Shown here: positions 25,473-35,242 of the stretch, in pieces
How positions within the stretch are numbered: the first letter of the stretch is position 1
How the letters are laid out: each line of letters starts with the position of its first letter
The notes under the pieces: generated by a model
Database searches by the model: none
What the model saw: the letters and a program-made list of their open reading frames with translations, nothing else
What the model was told of the DNA's origin: nothing
Program-made: the position numbers and the translations under genes
Source: Oryzomonas japonica
GTDB lineage: Bacteria > Desulfobacterota > Desulfuromonadia > Geobacterales > Pseudopelobacteraceae
Reading direction: 5' to 3'
DNA length: 64,000 nucleotides
NCBI RefSeq assembly: GCF_008802365.1
Contig: NZ_VZQZ01000001.1
Coordinates: forward strand, 124,001 to 188,000

Positions 25473-26249
25473 TCAGTAGTACTCGGGCCGGCGATCATTG
25501 AAGCAGGGTATCTGGGCTCGCCAGTCCGCCATGGCCTGCATGTCCAGGTCGGCTACTATTTCACCCTCACCGTCGCCCGCCTCGGCCAGCACCTCACCCT
25601 TGGGATCAATGACCATGCTCATGCCGAAGAGCTCCAACTTGCCGATGGGGCCGCAGGCGTTGCAGGCCACCACGAAGAGCTGGTTTTCGATGGCCCGGGC
25701 GCGGAGCAGCGTGCGCCAGTGTTCCTCCCGGGGGCGGGGCCACTGGGCCGGCACGCAGATCATCTGCGCCCCTTCCACAGCCAGCCGGCGGGAAAGCTCG
25801 GGGAACCGCAGGTCGTAGCAGACAATCACGCCGACCTTGCCTACGGAGGTCTCGGCCAACAGCCAGCGGTTGCCGCCGGAAAAGGCGCGATCCTCCCCCA
25901 AAAGGGAGAAGAGATGGATCTTGCGGTAGACCCCGGCCAGGGTGCCGTTGTCGGCCAGGAACACGGTGTTGAACACCTTGTCCCCGTTGGGTTCGGGCAT
26001 GCTGCCCACGATCACCAGTTTCAGCTCCCGCGACAGGGCCAACAACTCCTCCACGATCCCGGCGGTACGCTGGGCCAGTTCGTTGAGGCTCTTGTAGGCA
26101 AAGCCGCTGGACCACATCTCCGGCAGCACGGCCAGGTTGACACCCTGTGCGGCGGCGCGCTTCAGGGCCTCCCGGACATGGGCCAGGTTGGCGTCCACGT
26201 CCCCCTGCCTGACGTTGAACTGGATAGCGGCTGCCCGTAGCGAACTCAT
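25473..26249 (-). CDS. Nitrilase-superfamily carbon-nitrogen hydrolase
   Basis: 258 residues. The ATG at 26249 has GAGGTGA directly upstream. Glu-Lys-Cys catalytic triad: PEMW (Glu about 45), YRKIHLF (Lys) and VCYDLRFPE (Cys). The C-RFPEL signature and length match the omega-amidase/NIT2 branch, which deaminates 2-oxo acid amides such as 2-oxoglutaramate; this is a family inference. It starts 10 bp after the ftsK stop on the same strand, so the two genes are likely co-transcribed. Confidence 0.85.
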   Translation of the reverse strand: MSSLRAAAIQFNVRQGDVDANLAHVREALKRAAAQGVNLAVLPEMWSSGFAYKSLNELAQRTAGIVEELLALSRELKLVIVGSMPEPNGDKVFNTVFLADNGTLAGVYRKIHLFSLLGEDRAFSGGNRWLLAETSVGKVGVIVCYDLRFPELSRRLAVEGAQMICVPAQWPRPREEHWRTLLRARAIENQLFVVACNACGPIGKLELFGMSMVIDPKGEVLAEAGDGEGEIVADLDMQAMADWRAQIPCFNDRRPEYY

Positions 26250-26259
26250 TGGTTTCACC

Positions 26260-28653
26260 TCACCGCGTCAGCTGGGAATTCAGGTAGGCATTGATGATGT
26301 CCGTGTAGATCTCCCGGGGTTTGCTGGTGCCGTCGCTGAGGGCGACCATGCCTTCCCGTTCCATCATCTCGATGATGCGCGCGGCCCGGTTGTAGCCGAT
26401 GCGCAGACGGCGTTGGACCATGGAGATGCTGGCCTGTTTGGTCTCGGCCACCAGCCGCAGGGCATCCTCCCAGCGCTCGTCCTGTTCCTCTTCCTCCCCG
26501 TCGCTCCCCTTCTCGTCCGTATCCTTCATCTCCAGGATCGATTTCTCGTAGACCGGTTTGCCCTGCTTCTTGAGGAAATCCACCACCCGCTGGACCTCGG
26601 CGTCGGAGACGAAGGCGCCGTGGATACGTTGCAGCTTGGAGGTGCCGGGCGGCATGTAGAGCATGTCGCCGGCCCCCAGCAGGCTCTCGGCCCCGTTGCA
26701 GTCCAGGATGGTGCGCGAATCGACCTTGGACGACACCTGGAAGGAGATGCGCGACGGCAGGTTGGCCTTGATCAGGCCGGTGATGACATCCACCGACGGA
26801 CGCTGGGTCGCCAGGATCAGGTGAATGCCCGAGGCGCGGGCCTTCTGGGCCAGGCGGGCGATGTGCTCCTCCACCTCGCGGCCGGCCACCATCATCAGGT
26901 CGGCCAACTCGTCCACGATGACCACGATGTAGGGGAGGTGGCTGTGCTCCAACTCCTCCTCGGCGTCCACGGCAAAGGGGATCGGATCGACGACCGCATC
27001 CCCTTCCTCGACGATCTCCTCCAGCTCTTCGATGATTTCGGCCTCGGGGATGGCGCTCAATTCTTCCTGCTCCAAGGCCTCCCCGGCCAGCTTCTTGTTG
27101 TAGGACTCGATGTTGCGCACGCCCTTGTTGGCCATCAGTTTGTAGCGGCGCTCCATCTCGTTGACCGCCCATTTCAGGGCCAGAGAGGCCTTCTTGGGCT
27201 CGGTCACCACCGGCAGCAGCAGGTGGGGGATGCCCTCGTACATGGAGAATTCCAGCATCTTGGGATCGACCATGATCATGCGCACATCCTGAGGCGTGGC
27301 GGTGTAGAGCAGGGAGAGGATCATGGTGTTGATGGAGACCGACTTGCCCGATCCGGTGGAGCCGGCCACCAGCAGATGCGGCGCCTTGCCCAGGTCCGTG
27401 ACCACCGGGATGCCGGCGATGTCCTTGCCCAGGGCCAGGGGGAGCTTCATCTTGTTGTGGTGAAACTCCTCGCAGTTGAAGATCTCCCGCAGGAAGACCA
27501 TGTCCCGGTCGCGGTTGGGGACCTCGATCCCCACCACGCCCTTGCCGGGAATGGGGGCCACGATCCGGATCGACATGGCCTGCAACGCCATGGTAAGGTC
27601 ATCGGCCAGTCCGGCGATCCGGCTGATCTTGATGCCGGGAGCCGGGGAAAACTCGTACATGGTGATGACCGGGCCGGGACAGATCTCCACCACCTCGCCG
27701 TCGATGCCGTAGTCCTTGAGTTTCTTTTCCAAAAGCCGGGCGTTCATGGTCAGGGCGTCCCGATCCAGCTTCTTCTCGGTGACCGGAGGGTTGTCCAGCA
27801 GGGAGAAGGGGGGGGTAAGGAAGTCGCCGTCGGCCTTGATGAACTCGAAGGATTCCTGGACCGAGGCGCTCTTTTCGGCCTCCTTTTTCCTGGCCTTCTC
27901 TTTTTTGAACACATTGGCCTGGACCGGCGGCGGAGTTGCCGGTTTGATGACCGGCCCGGCCGCTGCCGCGGCAACCGGCATCCCCTCCTGCTTGGCCTTT
28001 TCCCGCTGGCGCTCCTTGAGGCCGTGGGCGCGGCGTTCCTGCCAGGCGAGCCATTTGTGCTTGAGGGTCTCCAGCCACCACCCGGCAAAGAGGATGAAGG
28101 AGAAGCGCGACAGGATCATGATCGAGGCCGCCAGGAGCGGCAGCAGCAGGAGCATGGAGCCGGTTACGCCGACCGTTGCCCGGAGCTGGCGGGCGGCGAT
28201 CACCCCCACGGCGCCGCCGGTGGGCACCTGCTGACCCAGGAACATGGTCTTGTCCCGGAAGAAGGCGAACAGGACGGAAAGGGTGAACATCAGCCCGAAA
28301 AACGCCAAAAGCTTGTAGGAACGCAGGCGGATCTCTTTGAAGCGGAACAGGGTGTAGGCCATGTACAGGAGGGCCAGGGGGACCAGGTAGGAGGCCAGGC
28401 CGAAGCAGATGAAGAACAGGTCGGCCACCTGGGCGCCCAGACGCCCCCCCAGGTTATGGACGGTACCCTCGTTGGAGTAGCTGTTGAAGGAGACATCGCC
28501 GGCGTTGAAGGTCACAAACGCCAGCAGGATGAAGACGCCGACCGTGGCGAGCGCCATCCCCTGCAGTTCTTTGGTAAGTTTTTCTTTTCTTTGCTCTGCC
28601 ATGGGGTCTATAGACTCTAAATTCGCAATCCGGTAGTGATGAAATCGGGTCAT
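26260..28653 (-). CDS. ftsK: DNA translocase FtsK/SpoIIIE
   Basis: 797 residues (780 if translation begins at 28602; the 28653 ATG has the better AGG-like ribosome site). Septum-located motor that clears chromosome ends and aids dimer resolution. Four to five N-terminal membrane helices (about 40-190), a charged linker, then the RecA-like motor with Walker A AGSTGSGKSVSIN (about 440) and Walker B YIVVIVDELADLMM. The C-terminal winged-helix gamma domain (about 730-790) contains SISMVQRRLRIGYNRAARI for KOPS recognition. An acidic insertion (EELEEIVEEGD) between the Walker motifs is typical. Confidence 0.95.
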   Translation of the reverse strand: MTRFHHYRIANLESIDPMAEQRKEKLTKELQGMALATVGVFILLAFVTFNAGDVSFNSYSNEGTVHNLGGRLGAQVADLFFICFGLASYLVPLALLYMAYTLFRFKEIRLRSYKLLAFFGLMFTLSVLFAFFRDKTMFLGQQVPTGGAVGVIAARQLRATVGVTGSMLLLLPLLAASIMILSRFSFILFAGWWLETLKHKWLAWQERRAHGLKERQREKAKQEGMPVAAAAAGPVIKPATPPPVQANVFKKEKARKKEAEKSASVQESFEFIKADGDFLTPPFSLLDNPPVTEKKLDRDALTMNARLLEKKLKDYGIDGEVVEICPGPVITMYEFSPAPGIKISRIAGLADDLTMALQAMSIRIVAPIPGKGVVGIEVPNRDRDMVFLREIFNCEEFHHNKMKLPLALGKDIAGIPVVTDLGKAPHLLVAGSTGSGKSVSINTMILSLLYTATPQDVRMIMVDPKMLEFSMYEGIPHLLLPVVTEPKKASLALKWAVNEMERRYKLMANKGVRNIESYNKKLAGEALEQEELSAIPEAEIIEELEEIVEEGDAVVDPIPFAVDAEEELEHSHLPYIVVIVDELADLMMVAGREVEEHIARLAQKARASGIHLILATQRPSVDVITGLIKANLPSRISFQVSSKVDSRTILDCNGAESLLGAGDMLYMPPGTSKLQRIHGAFVSDAEVQRVVDFLKKQGKPVYEKSILEMKDTDEKGSDGEEEEQDERWEDALRLVAETKQASISMVQRRLRIGYNRAARIIEMMEREGMVALSDGTSKPREIYTDIINAYLNSQLTR

Positions 28654-28717
28654 ATTACCTGCAATCCGGGGGGAGAGGCAAAGGAAAAAATGGAGCCGGC
28701 CCGCAAAAGGAATTTAT

Positions 28718-28731
28718 TTGACCTTTGTCAT
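28718..28731 (+). promoter_or_regulatory. FNR/HcpR-like operator candidate
   Basis: TTGACCTTTGTCAT is a near-palindrome TTGAC-N4-GTCA(T) 26 bp upstream of the YgbA-like start. It resembles binding sites of CRP/FNR-family nitrosative-stress regulators; one half-site base is off. Confidence 0.35.
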
Positions 28732-28757
28732 GTAAGATTCCGGGATATGGGAGCATG

Positions 28758-29111
28758 ATGACAACCATGGAAGCGCTTACAAAGCAGCAAAAAAAGGATA
28801 TCAGGCTGATCGGCAGGTTTGTGGAGGTCTACTGCACCGGCAAGCATGGGTCCGGCGGACATTCGCGGTTTTGCCTTCCGGAAGGGGTGGGAGAGCACAC
28901 CCTGTGCGCCGAATGCGCCGAATTCATGGCCTACGCCGTCGCCCGGCGGCTGAAATGCCCCCTGGAGGCGGAGAAGCCGACCTGTAAACGGTGCCGGATT
29001 CATTGCTACAACGAGGCAAACCGGGCAAAGGTGAAGGAGATCATGGCCTACTCCGGGAAGAAACTGCTGTTGCGAGGGAGGCTTGATTACCTCTGGCATT
29101 ATTTCTTCTGA
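28758..29111 (+). CDS. YgbA-like nitrous-oxide-stimulated promoter family protein
   Basis: 117 residues; GGGAG at 28749-28753. Family hallmark near the N-terminus: KKDIRLIGRFVEVYC, then Cys-rich CAECAEF and CKRCRIHCY, which look metal- or cluster-binding, and the C-terminal YSGKKLLLRG. E. coli YgbA is induced by nitric oxide through NsrR and helps recovery from nitrosative stress; the molecular role is unsettled. Divergent from ftsK; a CRP/FNR-type half-palindrome lies just upstream. Confidence 0.8.
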   Translation: MTTMEALTKQQKKDIRLIGRFVEVYCTGKHGSGGHSRFCLPEGVGEHTLCAECAEFMAYAVARRLKCPLEAEKPTCKRCRIHCYNEANRAKVKEIMAYSGKKLLLRGRLDYLWHYFF

Positions 29112-29128
29112 AATCGAGAGTCATAACC

Positions 29129-29158
29129 TGCCACAGAGACACTGAGCAACACAGAGAT
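29129..29158. repeat. CACAGAGACAC repeat, copy C
   Basis: tgccacagagacactgagca followed by acacagagat, same orientation as copy A at 25339. It lies in the 100-bp gap between the YgbA-like and ferredoxin genes. Confidence 0.55.
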
Positions 29159-29211
29159 AAAGGCTTGAATCGAAAAAAAACATACGGAACTTTAAAAAAG
29201 GAGAACGAACC

Positions 29212-29952
29212 ATGTTGAGAAAGATCGTAAAGATAGATCAGGAAAAATGTGACGGCTGCGGATTGTGCGTTCCCTCCTGCGCCGAAGGGGCCATAAAGAT
29301 CGTTGGCGGCAAGGCGGTGCTTTCGGCGGAGAACCTGTGCGACGGCCTGGGTGCCTGCCTGGGCGAGTGCCCGCGTGACGCCATTACCGTCGAGGAGCGG
29401 GAGGCTGACGAATTCGATGAAGCGGCCGTTGAGCAGCACCTGGCAACCCACGGGAAACCTGCGCCGCATCATCACGCCGCACCGGCACCGGCCCCTCACC
29501 ACGGCGGCGGGTGCCCCGGCTCCCGCGCCATGAGCTTCGCCCGCCCGCAGGCGGCGGCCGCTTCGGAGCCCACCGGCAGCCGCCAGAGCCAACTGGCCCA
29601 GTGGCCGGTGCAACTGCACCTGGTCTCCACCAGCGCCCCTTATTTCCAGGGCGCCGACCTGCTGATCACGGCCGACTGCGTGCCGGTGGCCTATGCCGGC
29701 TACCACGAGGATTTCCTCAAGGGGCGCGCCGTTGTCATGGGCTGCCCCAAGCTGGACGACAACCAGTTCTACCAGCAGAAACTGACCGAACTCTTTATCC
29801 GTTCCGATATCAAGAGCGTCACGGTGCTGAAGATGGAGGTGCCCTGCTGCGGGGGGATCGCCGTAGCTGCCCGGCAGGCCATCGCCGCCAGCGGCAAGCA
29901 GATACCTTACAACGAGGTTACCATCGGCATTCAGGGGCAGATCAAGGAATAG
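29212..29952 (+). CDS. Ferredoxin-domain Fe-S protein with His-rich linker
   Basis: 246 residues, AAGGAG before the ATG. The N-terminal 2[4Fe-4S] ferredoxin domain has CDGCGLCVPSC (about 14-24) and a second cluster region CDGLGACLGECP. A flexible linker (about 78-105) contains HHHAAPAPAPHHGGGCPGSR, a plausible metal-binding patch. The C-terminal domain carries CPVAY, MGCPKLDD and PCCGG, conserved in Geobacter- and clostridia-type ferredoxin proteins of unknown role. It probably shuttles electrons in the cytoplasm; the partner is not evident from neighbours. Confidence 0.75.
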   Translation: MLRKIVKIDQEKCDGCGLCVPSCAEGAIKIVGGKAVLSAENLCDGLGACLGECPRDAITVEEREADEFDEAAVEQHLATHGKPAPHHHAAPAPAPHHGGGCPGSRAMSFARPQAAAASEPTGSRQSQLAQWPVQLHLVSTSAPYFQGADLLITADCVPVAYAGYHEDFLKGRAVVMGCPKLDDNQFYQQKLTELFIRSDIKSVTVLKMEVPCCGGIAVAARQAIAASGKQIPYNEVTIGIQGQIKE

Positions 29953-30071
29953 GATTCCGGTGCGGGGGTGTTCCAACAAGGCTTTTATTGCTGACAGATG
30001 CTGTGAGTTTGAGTTAGTATACAAAGTTTACATTATTGGAATTCAGTAATAAAACACCCTGGAGCACCCCC

Positions 30072-33000
30072 GTGAGGCAACGGCCCGCACTTACCATCAC
30101 TCAGTTCAAGACACGCGTCAGGCTCGTCGTCGGGCTGCTGCTGGTGGTTGTTATCGCTATCTCGGCCTGGCAAATGGTTTCCGAACGCCACGCCATCATC
30201 AATGCTGCCGAAAAACAATCCGAGGGGTATGCCCGCGCCCTCGGAGAACATGCCGGCAGCGCCTTTGCCGAGGCGGACCGCGCCTTGCAGGATATCGCCA
30301 GCGAGATCGATCAGCGCGGGGGGGTGGAGCGGGTCGATCAACGCACCCTGTTCCACCTCATCAGGCGCCAGGGAGGCGACACCCCCCAGATCGGCGCGAT
30401 CTTCATCGTCAACCGCAAGGGGGTCATGGCGGTCAATTCCCTGGAGTTCCCTTCCCGGCAGATCAACGTAGCCGACCGGGACTATTTTCTTTCCGGCAAG
30501 GACAATCCCAACGCCGGGCTCTTTTTCAGCAGACCGCTCGTGAGCCGGCTGAGCAATTGCTGGCGTTTCACCATGACACGGCCGCTCGTTGCGGCGGACG
30601 GCAGCTTCTCCGGGCTGGTGGCGGCGGCTTTCGAGATCGATTACTTCCATCGCTTTTATACCTCGACGAGCCTCGGGCCGCGCGGCAAGGTGCTTCTGAT
30701 CCGAACCGACGGGGCACCGCTGGTGAACGAGCCGTTTGCCGAAAACGCTTATACGACCGATTTTCAACAGTCCGCTCTCTTCCGGCGCTACCTTCCCCAT
30801 GCCCCGGCAGGAACCTTTCGCGGCTCTCAGAGTCCCCTGGATACCACCCCCCGCATTATTTCATACTATCGGATTTCCCGCTTTCCCGTCGTGGCGGTTG
30901 TCTCCCTGCACCAGGGCGATTTCCTGGATTCCTGGCGGCAGAAAGCCGTTTTTCAGGCAACCATCCTGGCCGGCCTCAGCCTCACCATCCTCTTGCTGAT
31001 GCACCTGTTGATGAATTACCTCGACCGGCTGCAGGGGACGCAGAACTCCCTGCGGGAGGAACAGGAACAGGTCCGGCTCAAGGCGGCGCAAATCGATGCC
31101 GCCAACGACGCGATCCTGTTGACGGATAGCGAGGGGCATCTGCTGCACGTCAACACTACCCTGTGCCACATGACCGGCTTTACCCAGGACGAACTGCTGC
31201 GCAAGAACCTCCGCGACCTACAGACACCGGAATTTATGACCTGTACTGATGTCCACACCGCCACGACCCTGGAACGCGGCGAAGCGATCTTCGAGTCGGC
31301 CTACCTTGCCAAAGGGGGAGAGGTCCTACCGGTGGAAATCCATGCCCGGGCCATGACGGATGATGGGAAGGACCTGATCCTCAGCATCGTCAGGGATATC
31401 AGTGAGCGCAAGCGCAACGAGCTGCGCGAGCATACCAGGCTGCGCATCCTGGAAGAGATGGCGACCGGCGCCGGTCTGGCGGACCTCCTGCTCCATATTG
31501 TCGGTTTTGTGGAGCAGGAGTGCAGGGGCGCACTCTGCTCCATACTCCTGCTGGATGAGGATGAACAACACCTCCGCCGTGGCGTCGCCCCGAGCCTTCC
31601 CGATTTCTATAACCAGGCCGTTGACGGGCAACGGCCCGGTCAATGGCTGCTGTCCAGCGGGGCGGATGGCCGCCGATACCGGCGGATGATCGTGGATGAT
31701 TTGGCGGCACACCCCTCGTGGAGAGACTTCATCCCCGCCCGGGAAGCGGGCCTGCGCGCCTGTTGGGCGGAACCGGTGTTTTCGTCGGAGGATGAGTTGC
31801 TCGGTACCGTTGCCATGTACTACCGGGAGCCACGGGCACCGGATCAATTCGAGATCCAGATGATCGAGACCGCCGCGCATCTCGCCAGCATCGCCATCGG
31901 GCGCTTCAAGATCGAGGAACGGCGGAACCATCTTGAGGTGCAGCTGCACCATGTGCAGAAGATCGAGGCCATCGGGCAGTTGGCCGGTGGGATCGCCCAT
32001 GACTTCAACAACCTCCTGACCCCCATACTCGTCTATGCCGAGATGATGCAGAACAAACTGGCCAAGGACGACCCCCAGAGGAGCAAGACCCAGGGGATTA
32101 TCTCGGCGGCCTGCAAGGCGCGGGATCTGACCCAGCAGCTACTCAGCTTCGGGCGCAAGCAGATGCTTACGATCCAGCCGGTGGACCTGAACGGGATCGT
32201 CCGCATGTTTCAGGATATCCTGCGCCGCACGATTCGGGAGAGTGTCTCCATCGATATCCGTCTGGCGCCGGGAAAGGTCGTCATCCTGGCGGATCGCGGT
32301 CAAATCGAACAGGTCCTGCTCAATCTGGCGGTCAATGCCCAGGATGCGATTACGGGGAACGGCACCATCATCGTCGAAACCGGCCATGTGGTGCTGGACA
32401 ACGAGTACGCCCGCCTGCATCCCGGCATGCGGCCCGGTCCCTATGCCTTGCTGGCCTTCAGCGACAATGGCTGCGGCATGGATGACGAAACCCTGGTGCA
32501 CATCTTCGAGCCGTTCTTCACCACCAAGCAGGTGGGGCATGGGACAGGGCTCGGCCTGGCCACGGTCTACGGCATCATCAAGCAGCACGAAGGGTATATC
32601 ACCGTGAGAAGCGGCAGCGGGGAAGGGACAACCTTCTGCCTCTATCTGCCGCTCGGCCACCATGAAACGGCCATAAAGGAGTTGGAGCCCGTTGCACCGA
32701 CGGTGGCGCCCGGTACGCCACGCGGCGGGAGCATCATGGTTGTGGAGGACAACGACATGGTCCGGGAGATGGCGGTGGAGCTGCTGGAGTCATCGGGCTA
32801 TCGCGTGCTTGTGGCGGACCATCCCGCCGCGGCCCGGGAACTTGCCCGGCAGAACAGGTCCGCCATCGACCTGCTGGTAACCGATGTGGTCATGCCGGAG
32901 ATGAACGGCAGGGATCTGTACGGCTATTTGCATGAATCCCTGCCCAAGCTCAGGGTGTTGTATATTTCCGGCTACGCCAATGAGCTCTTTGTCCACGACG

Positions 33001-33086
33001 GGTTGCTCGAAGAGGGAATTGATTTTCTCCAGAAGCCGTTCACGGCGGAACGCTTTCTGGAACGGGTCAGGCAGGCGTTGGAGTGA
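30072..33086 (+). CDS. Cache-PAS-GAF hybrid sensor histidine kinase
   Basis: 1004 residues. A GTG at 30072 with GGAG at 30061 is preferred over the TTG at 30036. Layout: membrane helix about 17-36, periplasmic Cache-type sensor to about 290, second helix about 292-314, PAS about 330-445, GAF about 460-620, HisKA with phosphoacceptor in [11 protein letters not shown] (about His643), HATPase with [19 protein letters not shown] and GTGLGLATV, and a C-terminal receiver (from about 887; acceptor Asp in [11 protein letters not shown], about 938). It should sense an extracytoplasmic ligand and pass phosphate internally; no cognate output regulator is adjacent. Confidence 0.9.
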   Translation: MRQRPALTITQFKTRVRLVVGLLLVVVIAISAWQMVSERHAIINAAEKQSEGYARALGEHAGSAFAEADRALQDIASEIDQRGGVERVDQRTLFHLIRRQGGDTPQIGAIFIVNRKGVMAVNSLEFPSRQINVADRDYFLSGKDNPNAGLFFSRPLVSRLSNCWRFTMTRPLVAADGSFSGLVAAAFEIDYFHRFYTSTSLGPRGKVLLIRTDGAPLVNEPFAENAYTTDFQQSALFRRYLPHAPAGTFRGSQSPLDTTPRIISYYRISRFPVVAVVSLHQGDFLDSWRQKAVFQATILAGLSLTILLLMHLLMNYLDRLQGTQNSLREEQEQVRLKAAQIDAANDAILLTDSEGHLLHVNTTLCHMTGFTQDELLRKNLRDLQTPEFMTCTDVHTATTLERGEAIFESAYLAKGGEVLPVEIHARAMTDDGKDLILSIVRDISERKRNELREHTRLRILEEMATGAGLADLLLHIVGFVEQECRGALCSILLLDEDEQHLRRGVAPSLPDFYNQAVDGQRPGQWLLSSGADGRRYRRMIVDDLAAHPSWRDFIPAREAGLRACWAEPVFSSEDELLGTVAMYYREPRAPDQFEIQMIETAAHLASIAIGRFKIEERRNHLEVQLHHVQKIEAIGQLAGGIAHDFNNLLTPILVYAEMMQNKLAKDDPQRSKTQGIISAACKARDLTQQLLSFGRKQMLTIQPVDLNGIVRMFQDILRRTIRESVSIDIRLAPGKVVILADRGQIEQVLLNLAVNAQDAITGNGTIIVETGHVVLDNEYARLHPGMRPGPYALLAFSDNGCGMDDETLVHIFEPFFTTKQVGHGTGLGLATVYGIIKQHEGYITVRSGSGEGTTFCLYLPLGHHETAIKELEPVAPTVAPGTPRGGSIMVVEDNDMVREMAVELLESSGYRVLVADHPAAARELARQNRSAIDLLVTDVVMPEMNGRDLYGYLHESLPKLRVLYISGYANELFVHDGLLEEGIDFLQKPFTAERFLERVRQALE

Positions 33087-33247
33087 TGGAGCCGCCGTTC
33101 CTGTTTCAGGGGAGGCACGCAGATGAACCGCCGTCCTTTCATGGGGAGGGGGCTTCCCATGAAGATATCCCAGGGTATCCCCTCCCGCCATGGGGCCGGT
33201 GTGGTATACTTACCGGTAACGATATCCCACCTGCCGGGAGCAAGCCC

Positions 33248-33775
33248 ATGAAGCCACGAATCGAGATCATACGGGGAGACCTCACGCATATGGCCGTGGA
33301 TGCCATTGTCAATGCCGCCAACAACACCCTGCTGGGAGGCGGCGGGGTGGACGGCGCCATCCATCGGGCGGCCGGGCCGGAACTGGTCGCGGAATGCGCC
33401 GGCCTGGGGGGCTGCGAGACCGGGGATGCCAAGATTACCAGGGGCTACCGGTTGGCTGCGCGCCATGTCATCCATACCGTTGGCCCTGTCTGGCGCGGCG
33501 GCGCCCAAGGGGAACCGGATCTTTTGCGAAGCGCCTATAGGCGCTGTTTTGAAGTGGCCGCAAAGAACGGCTTGGCGAGCATCGCATTTCCGGCCATCAG
33601 TTGCGGGGTGTACGGCTACCCCATGAAGGCTGCGGCCCTGATCGCGCTGGCGGCGGCAAAGGAGGCCGCGGAGTGCGATCCCGGGCTGGAGCGGGTCGTC
33701 TTCGTCGTGTATAACGACGAGGCGCTTCAGGTCTATCAGCATGCGGCCGCGGCCCTGAAACTGGAAACGGATTGA
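33248..33775 (+). CDS. Macro-domain protein, O-acetyl-ADP-ribose deacetylase type
   Basis: 175 residues from the ATG at 33248 (GGGAG at 33236-33240); an upstream frame to 33083 overlaps the kinase gene and is rejected. MacroD/YmdB-like features: [31 protein letters not shown], the [12 protein letters not shown] strand and [15 protein letters not shown]. It should hydrolyse O-acetyl-ADP-ribose or remove ADP-ribose from proteins. Downstream of the kinase on the same strand by about 160 bp. Confidence 0.9.
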   Translation: MKPRIEIIRGDLTHMAVDAIVNAANNTLLGGGGVDGAIHRAAGPELVAECAGLGGCETGDAKITRGYRLAARHVIHTVGPVWRGGAQGEPDLLRSAYRRCFEVAAKNGLASIAFPAISCGVYGYPMKAAALIALAAAKEAAECDPGLERVVFVVYNDEALQVYQHAAAALKLETD

Positions 33776-33784
33776 GGGGGAGCG

Positions 33785-35041
33785 CTACTGGGGAGGTTCC
33801 TTGTCTTCCGAGATGCTGGTCCGCCAGTTGAAGGCGTCAAGTTGGGCGGTCAGCAGGGTTGCGATGGGGATGCCGCAGGTTTCGGTCAGGTTGGTGACTT
33901 CGCCGAAATTGGTTTGTTCCAGGGTCTCGGCCAGGGCCAGAAGGGCACCCAGCTTCCCCTCGCGGTTGACAAGCGCCGCGGAGATTTCGTCGTTCAACTG
34001 CAATTCGCGCACCACCCCCTCCACGGAGGTCTCGAAAAGCACATCGACCAGTGACAGGATGCCGAGCATGAAGGCCGCCTCCACCTGCTCGCTGCCCCGG
34101 GGCAGCTGGTAACGCTCCATGACCAGGTACTCCATCAGGCGTCCCCGAACGGCGGCCATCTCCAGCAGGGGGTTGTCGACCCCGCGGCTGTCGGCGCTGG
34201 CAAAGATGGCCAGTTGGACCCAGCGGCGCAACTTGCCGAGCCCGAGCAGCATGATGGCGTGCCGCAGGCTCTTGATCTTCTCCCGCAGCCCCAGATGCAC
34301 CGAGTTTACCAGTTTCAGCAGGTTGTACGACAATTCCGGGTGGTCCCTGAATACCTCCTCGATCTTGCCGAAATCCGTTTCGCTCTTAAGGTGGCCGAGC
34401 AGCCGCAGCATAGCCATCTTGGAAGGTTCGAGCCCTTTGCGCTTGAGCACCACCGGCCGTTCGAAGAAATAACCCTGGAAGAGCTCGAAGCCCAGCTCGA
34501 GGCAGTCCTGGAACTGTTCCTGGGTTTCTATCCGTTCCGCCAGGAGCGTGAGGGGAAACTGGCGGAGCGCGGCGACGGCCTCGTGCAGGATGGCGGGATC
34601 GGTCTCCAGCAGGTCGATTTTGACGATGTCCACGAAGCTATACAGGTCGTGGTGGTCCGGGGAATAGATGTGATCGTCCAGGGCGATGCGGAAGTTCTTG
34701 GCCTTGAGTTCGCTGCAGCGCTCCTTGACCGCGCCGGTCAGTGCCACCGACTCGAGCAGTTCCAGGATGGTTTGCTTGGGAGGCAGGACTTCGACCATGT
34801 CCGAGAAGAGCACATCGTGGGTGACGTTGATGAAGCCATCCTTGTCCCCCAGCACATTACGGAAGCCGAAGTTGGCCATGGCGCTGGATATGACGCTCAT
34901 GCTGGCCTGGTCCTGGCTTTCGAATTCGCTGAAATTTTTCTCGGTCGAACGGAAGAGGAGTTCGTATCCCACGATTTCCTGGCGGATGTCCAGGATCGGC
35001 TGGCGCCCCAGAAAAAATTTTGTAAGCGATGGTACGTTCAT
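33785..35041 (-). CDS. EAL-HDOD signalling protein
   Basis: 418 residues from the ATG at 35041, where the typical FLGRQPILDIRQEIVGYELLFR begins. The frame continues upstream to 36319 but that part is antisense to the ABC-F gene. The N-terminal EAL domain lacks most catalytic metal ligands (LDDH, VKIDLLE, LLAERIET remain), so it probably binds rather than degrades c-di-GMP. The C-terminal HDOD domain (about 200-400) includes HPELSYNLLKLVNS and AIMLLGLGKLRRWV. This CdgJ/YuxH-type architecture is common in Geobacter and often linked to motility or stress signalling. Head to head with the ABC-F gene. Confidence 0.85.
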   Translation of the reverse strand: MNVPSLTKFFLGRQPILDIRQEIVGYELLFRSTEKNFSEFESQDQASMSVISSAMANFGFRNVLGDKDGFINVTHDVLFSDMVEVLPPKQTILELLESVALTGAVKERCSELKAKNFRIALDDHIYSPDHHDLYSFVDIVKIDLLETDPAILHEAVAALRQFPLTLLAERIETQEQFQDCLELGFELFQGYFFERPVVLKRKGLEPSKMAMLRLLGHLKSETDFGKIEEVFRDHPELSYNLLKLVNSVHLGLREKIKSLRHAIMLLGLGKLRRWVQLAIFASADSRGVDNPLLEMAAVRGRLMEYLVMERYQLPRGSEQVEAAFMLGILSLVDVLFETSVEGVVRELQLNDEISAALVNREGKLGALLALAETLEQTNFGEVTNLTETCGIPIATLLTAQLDAFNWRTSISEDKEPPQ

Positions 35042-35242
35042 GGCTGGCTTTACCCGCGCCCGAAGGGCAATTCTCCCCATAGTTGCCGATTGTCCCGCCG
35101 GTCGGGCGGGCAAAGGATGGTAAACTTTATCATCGTATTGCCAAGAATGCGAATGTAAATTTGCAGGGCTCCCCCGGCGAATATGCCCGCGAACCGCGCG
35201 CGTCACTTGCCGATGACGCCCCTGTTGTGCTACAACAATGCC

